20,868 nucleotides of DNA from Larix sibirica (taxonomy: Eukaryota > Streptophyta > Pinopsida > Pinales > Pinaceae). The stretch covers positions 160,446 through 181,313 of the forward strand of contig NWUY0300006232.1 of assembly GCA_004151065.3 (NCBI GenBank). The letters run 5' to 3'. The notes beneath the pieces are model-generated. The model had not been told where the DNA came from and did not search any database. It saw only the letters and a list, made by a program, of their open reading frames with translations. A program made the position numbers and the translations under genes. Of this stretch, positions 9,068-18,530 are shown piece after piece (positions within the stretch are counted from its first letter, which is position 1; each line of letters opens with the position of its first letter).

Positions 9068-9404
9068 TGTTATGAACCAATCTGGTTCAAATACTAAATA
9101 TCCAAAATAGATTGGATAATATAAAGGAATCCATATAAACAATAATACAAATATAATATCATAAATATGAGATATTTTATAGTAGATTGTGATGTTGTGT
9201 ATAAATATACAGTGAGTGGTCACACACTTAAATAGACATGTATTTTAGACATTTACCCTTTAGCTATTCATTACTCACATAGAAAAAACTATAACTTGTT
9301 ATTCATACATAGGAGAATCAAAGTTATAACATCTTTATGGAATTTTTTTAGTAAACTGATGTAGCAAAACACTGTCTGTCTTTTCCTACCCATCATATCT
9401 AACA
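9068..9404 (-). mobile_element. Copia-type LTR, 337 bp, 5' LTR orientation
   Basis: The segment begins TGTTATGAACC and ends ATATCTAACA on the plus strand, giving the TGTTA...TAACA inverted termini typical of Ty1/copia LTRs. Read on the minus strand it starts TGTTAGATATGATGGG and contains CTATTTAAG and GTATATTTATAC as possible TATA elements. The primer binding site on one side shows that this is the 5' LTR of an element running leftward. No second LTR copy is present to the left in the window. The bases beside it (TTCTT on the outer side, ATCAA on the inner) do not match, which argues against a solo LTR. It sits at the 3' end of LINE-B. Confidence 0.75.
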
Positions 9405-9466
9405 TTCTTTACATAATTTTTTTAGAATCTATGATCTCGAAATTCTATATCATGTGAGATGCAATT

Positions 9467-9988
9467 CTAGACAAAAAAAAATAAAAAAATAGAACAACAA
9501 TACTTGTCTATAAGATAAACAAAAAAAAAGTCAAAACTAGAAGATGTAACATCTTCCAACTTAACCTGGATTCCATTAAAGTATTCTTCATAATGTATGT
9601 ATCCATCCATAATGCCAACTGCATTTTTGGAAAGGCTGTCCACCACCTCATTTAACTCCTTATAGCAACAAGAAAAAGAAACTGACGAGAAGCAAGCCAT
9701 AATATCCAGAACTCGGTTGGTCCATTGCTCCAGTGAGAGTACCTGTAACTTGGAAATATTGGCATTCCAATCTATTATAATCTTTGAAACACCTATCACT
9801 TGAAGCCTAAAGATACCTTTATGCTTTGCAAACCATAGTAAACCCCAAAGAGCAAGAAGCTCAGTCTTTGTGTTTGTGTCGCAACCAACCCGCATCCATA
9901 AGTGGAAAGAATAATTCACTTTAACATTTAGAATCATACCAGCACCACACACACTTTTCATAGAAACCCCATCAAAATATCCATTTGA
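9467..9988 (-). pseudogene. LINE-B ORF2, RNase H domain
   Basis: The frame reads YFDGVSMKSVCGAGMIL, TKTELLALWGLLWFA, VIGVSKIIIDW and NEVVDSLSKNAVG. This is a plant LINE RNase H with the first aspartate (9973-9971) and the glutamate kept. The third catalytic residue, the D of the usual GDS motif, is valine here (GTT at 9790-9788), so the enzyme would be inactive. The final N.EAD box has become NEVVD. The frame is open for 164 codons from the ATG at 9961, which is unusually long for this decayed region, and ends with TAG at 9469-9467 after a run of phenylalanines that probably replaces the original C-terminus. Confidence 0.85.
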
Positions 9989-10199
9989 AATATGATAATC
10001 AATCAGAGGAGGAATACGAATCTTTATGGATTTATGTTTATTCTCTTTATAAAATTCATGGAAGAGAAAAAATATTTTTGAACTGACTGAGAATATAGAA
10101 GTTTGGATATCCTCAAAGATAAATTTATTTATGGCTCTCCAAACTTCTCACACCATAAAGAGATGAACTTCCTTGAACTTAACCCTCTTGGTAAACTAA

Positions 10200-10889
10200 T
10201 CAAACAGACATTCCTAAAATTTTGAACCTTCCCATTTATCGACAAGTGTTAAGGCATTATTGACTGCATCCCAAACATTTTTATAGAAAGAACAATGAAT
10301 AAAAATATGTGATATATTTTCTTCATTCTTTATGCAGAGAAAGCAAAGACCTGGACCTGTAAATCCTCCTTTAACATATTTTCCCAAGTTAAAATCTTGT
10401 TTTTAATACAAAGGCACATGAAATATTTTAATTTCAATGGGATTCTCCATTTCCACAACCCCTTGTACCACCATTTTAGGGAATATAGATATTTGCTTCC
10501 GCGATAGCTTCATAGGATTTTTAGCCGAGAGAATTCCATTTGCTCCATTCCAATCCCAAACTAGGGTGTCCTCCTTCTCATAAATACAAATCCCAACTCT
10601 CAATAAAGCCATCGCATATGAATTCCATTCCTCTGCTTCTGGAACAATCACATCCAAATCACTAGCTAAGTACCAGTAATGAGATTTCATAGGGGTCTCA
10701 TTACCATTTCTAATATGAGCCAGAAACATGATATGTCGGTTATGCAGAACAACAAGCATATTTTCCAATAATTTATAACTCTCCTCTCATCCAACAAAGG
10801 GATCAATACCAACGAGAACCTGATCCCCATTCCCAACCTTCCAAGTCAGTATTTCTCCCAAATTTTGGTAAGATTTGGTAAGGCCTCTC
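10200..10889 (-). pseudogene. LINE-B ORF2, zf-RVT domain and preceding linker
   Basis: Minus-strand frames give WKVGNGDQVLVGIDPFVG, the G..v..g.DP.. block that follows the RT thumb in many plant LINEs. Then come YWYLASDLDVIVPEAEEW, DTLVWDWNGANGILSAKN, and the zinc-binding part with CFLC (10345-10334) and HIFIHC (10309-10292), followed by YKNVWDAVNNALTLVDKWEG. At least two frameshifts and a stop separate the blocks. The 121-codon frame at 10768-10403 covers the middle of this region. The order matches LINE-A and places the region between RT and RNase H. Confidence 0.8.
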
Positions 10890-11543
10890 TTAATTATATA
10901 AGCATTGGAAGAGGTTTTTTGAGGGATTTTGATCCACTAAATTATAGAGTTTTTTTTTCAAGTATTTTGCCTTAATCGCACTACTCCAAAGACCATCCCC
11001 AAATAACCCTCTCCATAAACTCTTGAGACTTAGCACTGATCCCAACCAATCTAATTTTTTAAAGCCACAGCCGCCAAGTTTTTTAGGGAGATACAAAATT
11101 TCCCAAGAAGTAAGATGAAATTTGTTTGAGGCCAGATTGCCCGCCCAAAGAAAGTTGAACATTCTCTTCCTAATCTTGTTAATGATAGTCACTGGTATCT
11201 TGGAGAGCAATAACCAATAGACTGGAATACTCTCAAGAATCACTTTGGCCAAGGTGAGCCTTCGACCTAGAGACAACCATCTAAAATACCAATTGCCAAT
11301 CCCTTTTTCCACTTTATGAATCAACCAGTTCAAATCCTCAATTCTATAACAATTTGGTTTCAGGTAATATCCTAAATATTTGAAGCCACAATCTAATTCT
11401 TTCATATTACACGGAAAAAGCTGGTGAATTTGTTTACATAGACATCTTTCAAAGAGATTATAGAGGAATATTGACTTCTGGTTGCTGATAGCCATACCAG
11501 AATCTACACATAAGAGTTTGATAATAACAAGTACTCCCTCCAT
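10890..11543 (-). pseudogene. LINE-B ORF2, RT thumb region (open 217 codons)
   Basis: This is the longest open frame in the window. It contains FKYLGYYLKP, NWYFRWLSLGRRLTLAKVIL, ESIPVYWLLLSKIP, RKRMFNFLWAG and LGGCGFKKLDWLGSVLSLKS. These correspond to the kYLG..l, lS.gGR..Li.sVl.siP.Y, fLW.g and GGlG...l...n.all blocks that follow the RT catalytic core in plant LINEs. No stop occurs over this length, although the frames on both sides are broken. The ATG at 11543 is internal and not a true start, because homology continues upstream in another frame. Confidence 0.88.
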
Positions 11544-12190
11544 TCTGCCACAGAACCTGTCCTGAAGATAAGGATGTCGCCTGCAAAAAGTATATGAGAT
11601 ATAAAAATATTTGCAGAGATTTTGATACCTTGTGTTTTTGTTGTCTTCTTTGCATCATCAATCAGTCTGCTCAATCCTTCGATGATCAATAGAAATAAGA
11701 GAGGCGATAAAGGACAACCATGTCTAAGTCCTCAATTTCCTTTGAAAAAAGGAGAGGGAGAACCATTAAACAAGATGGAAAAATTAGCAGAAGTTATGCA
11801 AGCCATTATCCAATTTGTTACCTCTAGTAGAAGACCAATTTGAAGGAGCAACAAACGTAAGCAAGTCCACTCCACACGATAATATGCTTTTATAAGATCC
11901 ATTTTCAGAATGAAATCCTGCAAACCTTTAGTCTTGATGGAATAGAGACTTTCTTGGGCCACACCTATTGTGTCAAGAAGTTGCTTATTTGAGATAAAGC
12001 CAAACTACTCCTTAGACGTATAATTTGCAAGGGTTGGTTTGATGTGATTAGAAATTACCTTCATCATAAATTTATAGATAAAATTGCATAATGAAATAGG
12101 TCTCTAATTTGAGAAATATTTTGGTGTATCTTTTTTTGGAATTAGTGTTATAAATGTAGCCTTACTAGGCACAAAACCATAAACTTTCGA
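11544..12190 (-). pseudogene. LINE-B ORF2, RT catalytic core (broken)
   Basis: Reading leftward, the pieces are TFITLIPKK, RPISLCNFIYKFMMKVIS (near 12090), DFILKMDLIKAYYRV (motif A), WIMACITSANFSILFNGSP, GLRHGCPLSPLLFLLIIEGL (motif B) and ISHILFAGDILIF (motif C). The motif A catalytic aspartate is kept (11899-11897), but the second D of KAYDRV is tyrosine (11881-11879). The FADD box reads FAGD (11587-11576), so its first aspartate is glycine. At least two frame changes and several stops are present. The enzyme would be dead. Family identity is clear from the order and spacing of the motifs. Confidence 0.88.
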
Positions 12191-12825
12191 ATCCTCAACA
12201 ACCTCCAATAAGTCTTTACCAAGAAGATAAAAAAACTGCAGAAAAAACTCCACGCAGCAACCATCGGGACTGGGGATTTTTGCCTTGGCAAATTTGTTTA
12301 GGATTGCATGAATCTCCTCTATAGAAACTACCTCTCCCACCTTGGATCCTTCTTCACTGGAAGAAAACATCGGATTGAGTTTTAGCACCTTCATTTGAGC
12401 CTCAAGAGAGACAACATCATTTTGTTTGTAAATCCCTTGAAAATATTTGACTATTGCATCTACTAGAGAATGCTTATTGGAGATAATGTCACCCTCCTCA
12501 TTCTTTAAATCCCATATTGAATTATTAATTATTCTCTAGTTAGCGCAAATATGAAATTAATTAGTGTTAGTGTCCCCTTGAGCTAGCCAGGTGGCTCGAC
12601 TCTTTAACCTTGATGTTTCTTCAATTTGCATTAGAAGTTTAGATCTCTTAGTCTCCAGGCTAACCAAATGCTCTTTCCTAGAAAGTGAGAAAAAATCAGC
12701 ATCAACATAGGTCATTAGGGCTGAGATCTCATCTTTAATGGAGATTAGTCCCTTCTTATTTGCCTCCTTTTTGTCCCTTTCCCATCTAGAAACTTCATTT
12801 TTTAATGCATCGATGAAGACCATAT
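12191..12825 (-). pseudogene. LINE-B ORF2, endonuclease-RT connector
   Basis: Two minus-strand frames belong here. The right one (12823-12557) reads LETKRSKLLMQIEETSRLKS and RATWLAQGDTNTN, matching the LL.QEE..W.qrSR..WL..GD.NT block upstream of RT in plant LINEs. A stop follows where the family has the KFFH phenylalanines. The left one (12394-12104) reads VVSIEEIHAILNKFAKAKIP and SPDGCCVEFF, corresponding to the s.eEI...l.....  .SPGPDG motif at the start of the RT domain, with the first G of GPDG altered. The two are separated by about 160 bp of out-of-frame connector. Confidence 0.82.
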
Positions 12826-13593
12826 ATTCTTAACCAAATCACTGAACCCTGGATCCTCCAACCAAATTTCATTAAACTTGAAATGAACATTTAAGGAAGA
12901 CTTTCCCAGATCCAGCTGAAGTCCCACAGGTTATTGGTCAAAGACCCCAGAAGCCACATACCAAGTTTTGAACGACCAAAAACATCTTTGATACCTTCAA
13001 CATCATAAATCTATCTAATCTCTTTGCAATACTAGCCTTACTAGTCCTACCATTAGTCCATGTAGGAGATAAGACACTCGGACTCACATCCTGAAGATTT
13101 TCCTCATCAAAGATATTTCTGAAGTACTATGTTAAAGGATCCAACACATTCCCAGACCCCCAAACTTCATTTTAAGATAAAGTAAAATTAAGATCGCATG
13201 CCATAATTAAGGATGGATTATCCAGTAACTCTACAGACATGACCTTGTCCAAAAAATCCTTCCCGTGAATGTATGGAACATAACAATTTAAAATATGGAT
13301 CAACCTCTCCATCCCCTGGATCTTTCCCTCAATAAGTAATCTAACACATGTTGAGAAAGGCTTAAAATAAGCCTCTGTAGGATTCCACAACACCAAGAGA
13401 CCGTCTGACTTCTCATTTTCATCCATACCACAACATTCCCATGAAGGAAACAATTTAAGAAAAAAATCCACAACCTTAACACACGAAGCCATTATCTCTT
13501 AACAATAAGATATCATGTTTAACCACCTCAAAAAGGAGTTTTAGGGAAACACTTTTGGGTGGTCTGCCAACCCCTCTGATATTGAAATTTCAT
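12826..13593 (-). pseudogene. LINE-B ORF2, apurinic-type endonuclease (broken)
   Basis: The likely original ATG is at 13593-13591. A one-base frame change then gives NFNIRGVGRPPKSVSLKLLF and DILLLRDN, the degraded N-terminus (family WN.RGl and QETK). The 106-codon frame 13492-13172 reads DGLLVLWNP, HILNCYVPY and LIMACDLNFTLS, matching GGl..lW, NvYaP and aGDfN. After it come SPTWTNGRTSKASIAKRLDR and, near 12930, a version of the SDHwPv box that reads FDQ-stop-PV. The catalytic glutamate and histidine are therefore gone. This domain would nick target DNA to prime reverse transcription. LINE-A lacks it altogether. Confidence 0.82.
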
Positions 13594-13649
13594 AGGATCG
13601 TTAATAAACTAGGGTCTAGGGTGACCCTGCTCTAAGAGCCCCAATTTGT

Positions 13650-14240
13650 GAGGATGATGGACTCTTACATTCCAATGCCTTACCAATCGAAGTAATGGAG
13701 GAAACTAAAGTATGTACACATTTTGGGTGACAATCAGGTTGGACTCTTGATGAGACAAGATCCCCCTTCACTTTTTCCCCTTTTTGGGTGGTAACATTAG
13801 GACAATGGATAGAGGCTAAAGGAATGATGTCTTCTTCTTCCTATTTTTTCCAATGATTTACTTGAAAAAATGGGAATAGCCTCTATAACATAAATTGAAG
13901 CAGGAGAGCGGAAATATTGACCCCCCTGATTCTTAGACAGAGGAGACAAGGAAATGGTAATAGGATAATAAGAAGGAGATTTAGTGGGAAGAGGCAGAAA
14001 ATCCAAATAGTTAGAGGATGTAGTAAATGGATTAACTGGAATGGAGTCAGTTGAAACATCAAAGTTTAAAAGCATTGGATCCCCCAGATTAACCAAAGCA
14101 GAACCCAGAGTATGGGTGGCATATTGAGAAAAAACAAGTTCCTTACGCCATATCCTATGAGAAAAGGATGCAGACTTCAAAACAACCCCAAATTCACCCA
14201 TCCTATATAGAACCACAAACCCCCCAGGAGGCATTTATGG
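13650..14240 (-). pseudogene. LINE-B ORF1, C-terminal region
   Basis: The minus-strand frame 14234-13797 (145 codons) lies between the zinc knuckle and the start of ORF2. It is rich in S, P and T (FTTSSNYLDFLPLPTKSPSY), as is usual for the poorly conserved C-terminal part of plant LINE ORF1. I recognise no specific domain, so the assignment rests on position and orientation. The remaining bases to about 13600 are probably the ORF1-ORF2 junction and show no clear frame. Confidence 0.5.
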
Positions 14241-14960
14241 CCCAAGAGAAACAGGGATAATCCCATCTTTGGGTGACTATGCAGAATCAACCGGAGTCAC
14301 ATCTAATGTATTTGCTAACCAATAGGATCCGAACTTGAATTAAGGGTATTAGAATGACTCCCAATCAATGGAGAAGGCTTAGATCCATATTCTCCTTTAG
14401 GTTCACTAAAATTAAGGAACTCCTTTACCTCATCCAAAGGAATAAATTTTAGAAGGAGACAGAAGAAGTGTGCCAACTTACCCAAGAATACAGAAGCCGA
14501 ATCCTTGCCCAAGTGTAATGGAAGATGAATATATGAATCCTCCACCACTAATTTCCTTGCAGAATCCAAAGAAAATGAAGAATCCAAAGAGGCATACCTC
14601 TCAGGACCACAAGAACGCGGACAATGATCCTTTAGATTTCCCATCTCCCTACAAATGAGTCATTTATAAAGAACCCGCCAATAATCTAATCGCTGGGTGA
14701 AGGAACCATCAGATCATGAAATCTTGAATTCCTGTAACAGACCTTCTTCCATATACATGTCAACATAAACCCTTGACATCTTCTTGTCAATCGAAATGAG
14801 GGTATCTTCCTCCATCATGATAAATCGACGAATGGAATTAGCCACACCCATAAATGTCTCCAAGGATCACAATGTGGTGGAAAACCTGGAAAAAAAAACC
14901 CAGAAATGACGATGCTTCGTCTTCTCCAAATGACCCAATGAAGATTTATAGATGGGTCAT
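14241..14960 (-). pseudogene. LINE-B ORF1, DUF4283-like domain and zinc knuckle
   Basis: From the right, the minus strand gives KTKHRHFWVFF, MGVANSIRRFIMMEEDTLIS, DKKMSRVYVDMYMEEGLLQE and SDGSFTQRLDYWRVLYK. This matches the second half of the DUF4283 domain in plant LINE ORF1 and gag-like proteins (IGn.iGr....De.t...dk...ArvlVe.d...gLp). It leads into a CCHC knuckle spanning 14662-14621. The first cysteine is a TGA (14662-14660) and the histidine is asparagine (REMGN instead of REMGH). The other two cysteines are kept. The 109-codon frame 14644-14315 continues from the knuckle (LKDHCPRSCGPERYASL). ORF1 proteins bind the LINE RNA. Confidence 0.75.
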
Positions 14961-15235
14961 TGAGATGTATTCCAAATGACCCAACGAAGCTCTAGTCGAA
15001 AGACCTAGAATGCTTTCCATTGTGATGCCCTTTCCAAGAAAATGCATGGACTTCGCATTATTAACCTTTTGTGACTTAAGATGACGCTTTTCTTGGAAAA
15101 AACACCCTTCAATACCCTATTGTATCTAGATCCCCCTTCAAGTCCACCATTCGATCTGAGATTTCCTGAGATACCTTCTTTCAAGGGCAGATACTTTGAT
15201 GGAACCTGCTTCTTTCTAAGTTCTCTACATCCCAA
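14961..15235 (-). pseudogene. LINE-B ORF1, probable N-terminal part
   Basis: A 76-codon minus-strand frame contains LKGVFSKKSVILSHKRLIMR and CIFLERASQWKAF. It joins the DUF4283-like region to its left after a frame break. The order and orientation fit the N-terminal half of LINE ORF1, but similarity to known ORF1 proteins is weaker than for the next segment. The true 5' end of the element is not visible. Confidence 0.4.
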
Positions 15236-15630
15236 ATCTTCTTATAAAGAGTTTTATTATTATAAATATTTACCAACTATTGCTTTATGTTTGCCTCCAT
15301 AACCACTACTAATCTGCTTGTATGTTATTACTGGACCATTCAATGTTGATATCATTGTAAGCGAGGGTTATGTTTACATTATGGGTGTTGATTTTCTGTT
15401 TGAGGTTTGTTGTTGGGGAAACAATCGAGATATATTTTTGGTGTTAAAGGCTATACTGTGGCTCTAATACCTTTATTTATTGCTTGCATTTATGTTTTTT
15501 CATTTTTAAGTGATTCAAATCTGTTTTTTAAATTGAGATAATAGTTTTGCTTTTATAGTGTACCTTGTTTCAATAAACATATTTTCTCTTATTAACTTAC
15601 TCCATGAACATATGTCATATGACATAAGAC
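15236..15630. other. AT-rich non-coding stretch
   Basis: There is no coding motif. It could include the 5' UTR of LINE-B (minus strand), but nothing confirms that. T-rich runs and short TTTAT motifs dominate. Confidence 0.4.
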
Positions 15631-15857
15631 TATATTATATAAATCCCAAGGGTTATCTCAAGCAGTGATGAGTCAAACATGATATCTCTCTCCCAAAGTT
15701 GGGGAAGTCACAAGTTCAACTCTCTTGATCCCTTCGGGATTAGGCCCTGTAATAAGGGTTGGTGGTTTACCCCATTTACCATCCTTAGATCACGGGGAAG
15801 TACTTGGAGGGTTTTTCACGAGGTTTTCCTTGAAAAAAAGAAAGAATATATTATATA
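15631..15857 (+). mobile_element. tRNA-derived SINE with 11-bp flanking repeat
   Basis: A body of about 205 bp (15642-15846) lies between two identical 11-bp direct repeats (TATATTATATA at 15631-15641 and 15847-15857). The left part resembles a tRNA. An A-box-like TATCTCAAGCAG lies at 15654-15665, and a B-box-like AGTTCAACTCT at 15713-15723. The right part (ggtttaccccatttacc, ttggagggtttttcacgag) is tRNA-unrelated. The body ends in an A-rich tail, GAAAAAAAGAAAGAA. Together these are the hallmarks of a plant SINE mobilised by LINE machinery. The flanking repeat is pure A/T, so on its own it is weak evidence. Confidence 0.65.
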
Positions 15858-17124
15858 TTATCTGAATGCGTTAAACCCCTCAATAAGGACAAAATATAGT
15901 AATATAACTACATTATTTCAATAATAAACATATGTTATGATGTAATAATATATTATTAGGGACTTTTAGGGGGGTGAATGGAGCCTAGGAGGACTTAATT
16001 GATTATTCTGCAAACCTGTATGAAGGAAGGTAAATCTTTATGACTTTAGGAGGGCATTATCCTAGTGACAAAACCTATGAAGTATGTACCACAACAATGT
16101 TAGGTTCCTACCCTAACATCCTTACTTTAGGAGTTAGTCAAGCAATGTATACGACCATCTCAATTGAATAAGGCTGAGTAGTTGATAGCCAACAATCAAT
16201 GTAAAAATGGTCTCTCTATTAATTAAGGCCCATAGGAAGTTGGTACGTACTATTTATTTGACTATATTAAGTAGTCAAGGTTTTGGATCTTGGAAGCCTA
16301 TTTAAAGAGATAGAAGGCTATGAATTGCTTTGTCGAGAATTATTGTATTTGACACCTGCTCGAGTGAAAGGTTGCTCAACATGAAGAGGCATGTCAACTG
16401 TGTTTCCATATTTTCTTTTCATAATACAAGAGTCAATTATGTTGCATTCCTCTTGCTTATTCTCTTGCTCAATTTTTATGCTCTATAATATTAAGTTTAT
16501 GTCAACTATTTATCTCTGTTTATCTTGCTTTTTCTGTAACTTGCAGGGTAAAGTGCACCACAAGTGGTTTTACAATTTCTTTCTTGAGACAAAACGCCTC
16601 CAAATTTTCATAGAATTTATTTTAGGCTAGAGACATGTTCCTACATCTTTAAATAACCACAGAGATTTGTTGTTTTATGGGTAAAACCGTGGTTGGGTAA
16701 ACATACTCGCAGAGAATACAATTGGTACTTATTCACATTTGTTGGACACCGTCATAACATGTGTTGGTACCCCTTTGGGTAGTACCGTGCCAGACAACAT
16801 CTGCATGTAGAATCTCACTTCCACGTACTCTTGGGTATATTGAAAATCCTATAGGAAACCTGAAACCAATTGTAGGTAATTTGATCAACCATCTTGTTGC
16901 TATAGTGGCACTAAGCACAACAATCAGGAAGATTACTCTTGTGTACCTAGGTAGTCGACTTGTACAACTAAGGGCATAATTGAGCCTCCTTAATTAGCAC
17001 CCTGAAAGATTGGCCTGAGTACTACTATTGTATCCCACGCATATATCAAAGAGCCATAACACTTGACAATCCCTTATCCTCAAGACCTTGGAAAGCCTCA
17101 TCTCTGTAACCCACCAATGAAATT
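15858..17124. other. Non-coding DNA, no gene recognised
   Basis: No frame carries a known motif. There is a TATTTAAAG box near 16300 and a near-palindrome around 16763-16790 (GGTAC...GTACC). The stretch could contain the upstream region or LTR of the gypsy element that begins at 17539, but I could not identify LTR ends or a primer binding site. Confidence 0.4.
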
Positions 17125-17275
17125 CCTACATCTTTGCATCCATAAGGAATTTGGTCATTTTATCATAGCAGTCAATGTAGTAACCATATTCTTTGTGGGT
17201 AGCAAATAAAAAACCTACATCTTTGTATCTAGAGGGAATTTGGAAATTTTATTAGTGTAGTAATATTCAACGGGG
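17125..17275. repeat. Diverged 89-bp direct duplication
   Basis: CCTACATCTTTGCATCC starts at 17125 and CCTACATCTTTGTATCT at 17214. Both are followed by an AGGGAATTTGG or AAGGAATTTGG motif, an ATTTTAT motif, and a TGTAGTAA motif. The second copy is shortened by internal deletions. A single further CCTACATCTTT occurs near 16639. There is no coding signal. Confidence 0.7.
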
Positions 17276-17538
17276 ATTAATACTCTTATTAGAGTTAAAA
17301 AAAAGGTATGGGGCTCCCATAATCCCTTATTTGTGACTAATCTCAAAAGAATCCTTACATCACATTAATTATTATATATATAAAATAAGCATTTTTGGGT
17401 GGATATGTGACACCCTTGTTGGATACCTACCTCAATAGAATCGTTGTATCATGTTGACTGTATTGATCTACATCTCCCACGACCCTTTTTGCATGGGCCC
17501 AACAATTCTCCCACTGGCGTTCATACTTTTCAACTCCC
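17276..17538. other. Non-coding stretch upstream of gypsy gag
   Basis: This should be the leader of the gypsy element. It contains TGGGCCCAACA at about 17495, which could be an LTR end, but the bases that follow (attctcccactgg) do not match the initiator-Met primer binding site. I therefore do not call an LTR. Confidence 0.3.
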
Positions 17539-18530
17539 ATGGTACATACCAACAACTAAATCCACATGGAGGCATCCAACTAGGATCATCCCCAAGACAT
17601 TAAAGAACTGACATTCATGGTCCTATCCTTGAAGCAATCAGTGGATTAGCTCAAACTCATAGTGGAGGAAAACAACAAGTAGCTGACTAACCGTCAACAT
17701 GTGATGAATGTTATGGTTCAACACGTGGTATTCGCTCCAAAATTCGATGAACCAACCACTAAAACAACTGTCACTGAAGAGAATGGCTGTCACACTCTTT
17801 TCCCATAAAACCAGCCTCATTTCTTTGAAGATAAAAATTCATGGCATTGCTTCCCAAAGATTGACATGTGGATATTTGATGGCTTCGACCCCTAAAGTTG
17901 GATTACCCAAATGGAACATTATTTTTTTCTCCTTGGCATTGAGGATGATTTTAAGAGGTTAAAAAATTGGGTTTTATATTTAGACTCCAGATGTTGGCAA
18001 TTGTGGAAATGGTATCATAAATATTGGTGTTGTTATGTCCCTTGGAGCCAATTTGTGAAGACCATTTATGATCATTTTGACCGTGACACTCACTACCTAG
18101 TTCGATTGACCAAATTATTTTGGAATGGCATTGTTATGGACTATATTACAACCTTTGAGAAAATGGCAATCTACATAAAGGGCCTCTCTATTTTTTGGGG
18201 GGAAATGCTTGATGCTTGATCAGTGGCCCCAAGGACACAATTCACACCCATGTAATTATGCAACAAACGTCCTCATGGTTGGAAGCTTATGATAGAGCTA
18301 GAGAATTCGAATTGTTGACCAATGCCCAACCTAAACACCCTTACTTTCCCACCCGCATAGTGTATCCCCTGGATACTACTTCTAATACTTCCACCACCCT
18401 ACCCTTGAGAATCCAAAAGTTGACCCTAGATGCCATGGTTGAATGTTAGTGCCTTGGAGTTTGTTATAACTGTGATGAAACATATTTATAAGGCCATAAA
18501 TGCAAAGAGCATAAATTATTCCAAAGAGAG
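17539..18530 (+). pseudogene. Ty3/gypsy gag with zinc knuckle (broken)
   Basis: The frame starts at ATG 17539 (a second ATG is at 17566). It reads a KELTFMVLSLKQSVD coiled segment, then FPKIDMWIFDGFDP, SWITQMEHYFFLLGIEDDFK and WSQFVKTIYDHFDRD. This is the plant gypsy gag pattern PK.dfp.FdG.dP..W......yF. A frame change at about 18215 leads into a second stretch (GPKDTIHTHVIMQQTSSWLE, AYDRAREFELL) and then a zinc knuckle CYNCDETY...GHKC, with cysteines at 18462, 18471 and 18501 and histidine at 18495. Stops include TAA inside FDP-stop-SW and TAA inside the knuckle. Gag would form the particle shell and package RNA. The copy is non-functional. Confidence 0.85.

Larger units (their letters stand above)
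9417..15235 (-). mobile_element. LINE-B: nearly full-length plant LINE, decayed
   Basis: Read on the minus strand, this element contains in order: an ORF1 with a DUF4283-like domain and CCHC zinc knuckle, then ORF2 with endonuclease, connector, RT, zf-RVT and RNase H. Nearly the whole coding length of a plant L1-type LINE is therefore present. All parts carry stops and frameshifts. A possible A-rich tail is the T7 run at 9417-9423 on the plus strand. The 5' end is uncertain because ORF1 homology fades near 15235. LINE-B is a different lineage from LINE-A, as their zf-RVT and RNase H motifs differ clearly. Confidence 0.85.

Noticed and set aside
9068-9404. Solo LTR
   Set aside because: A primer binding site directly follows the LTR on the internal side and flanking 5-mers do not match, so the LTR belonged to a longer element.
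16391-16630. 79-codon frame with an apparent intron 3' splice site (aacttgcag) nearby
   Set aside because: The protein is hydrophobic and AT-driven. No exon partner, matching donor site or homology could be seen.
16763-16790. GGTAC...GTACC inverted repeat as a terminator or regulatory hairpin
   Set aside because: It is isolated, with no transcription unit beside it. A short inverted repeat like this is expected by chance in 20 kb.
17480-17515. Possible LTR end and primer binding site (GGGCCCAACA followed by ttctcccactgg)
   Set aside because: The following bases do not match the initiator-Met primer binding site and no matching LTR start was found upstream.
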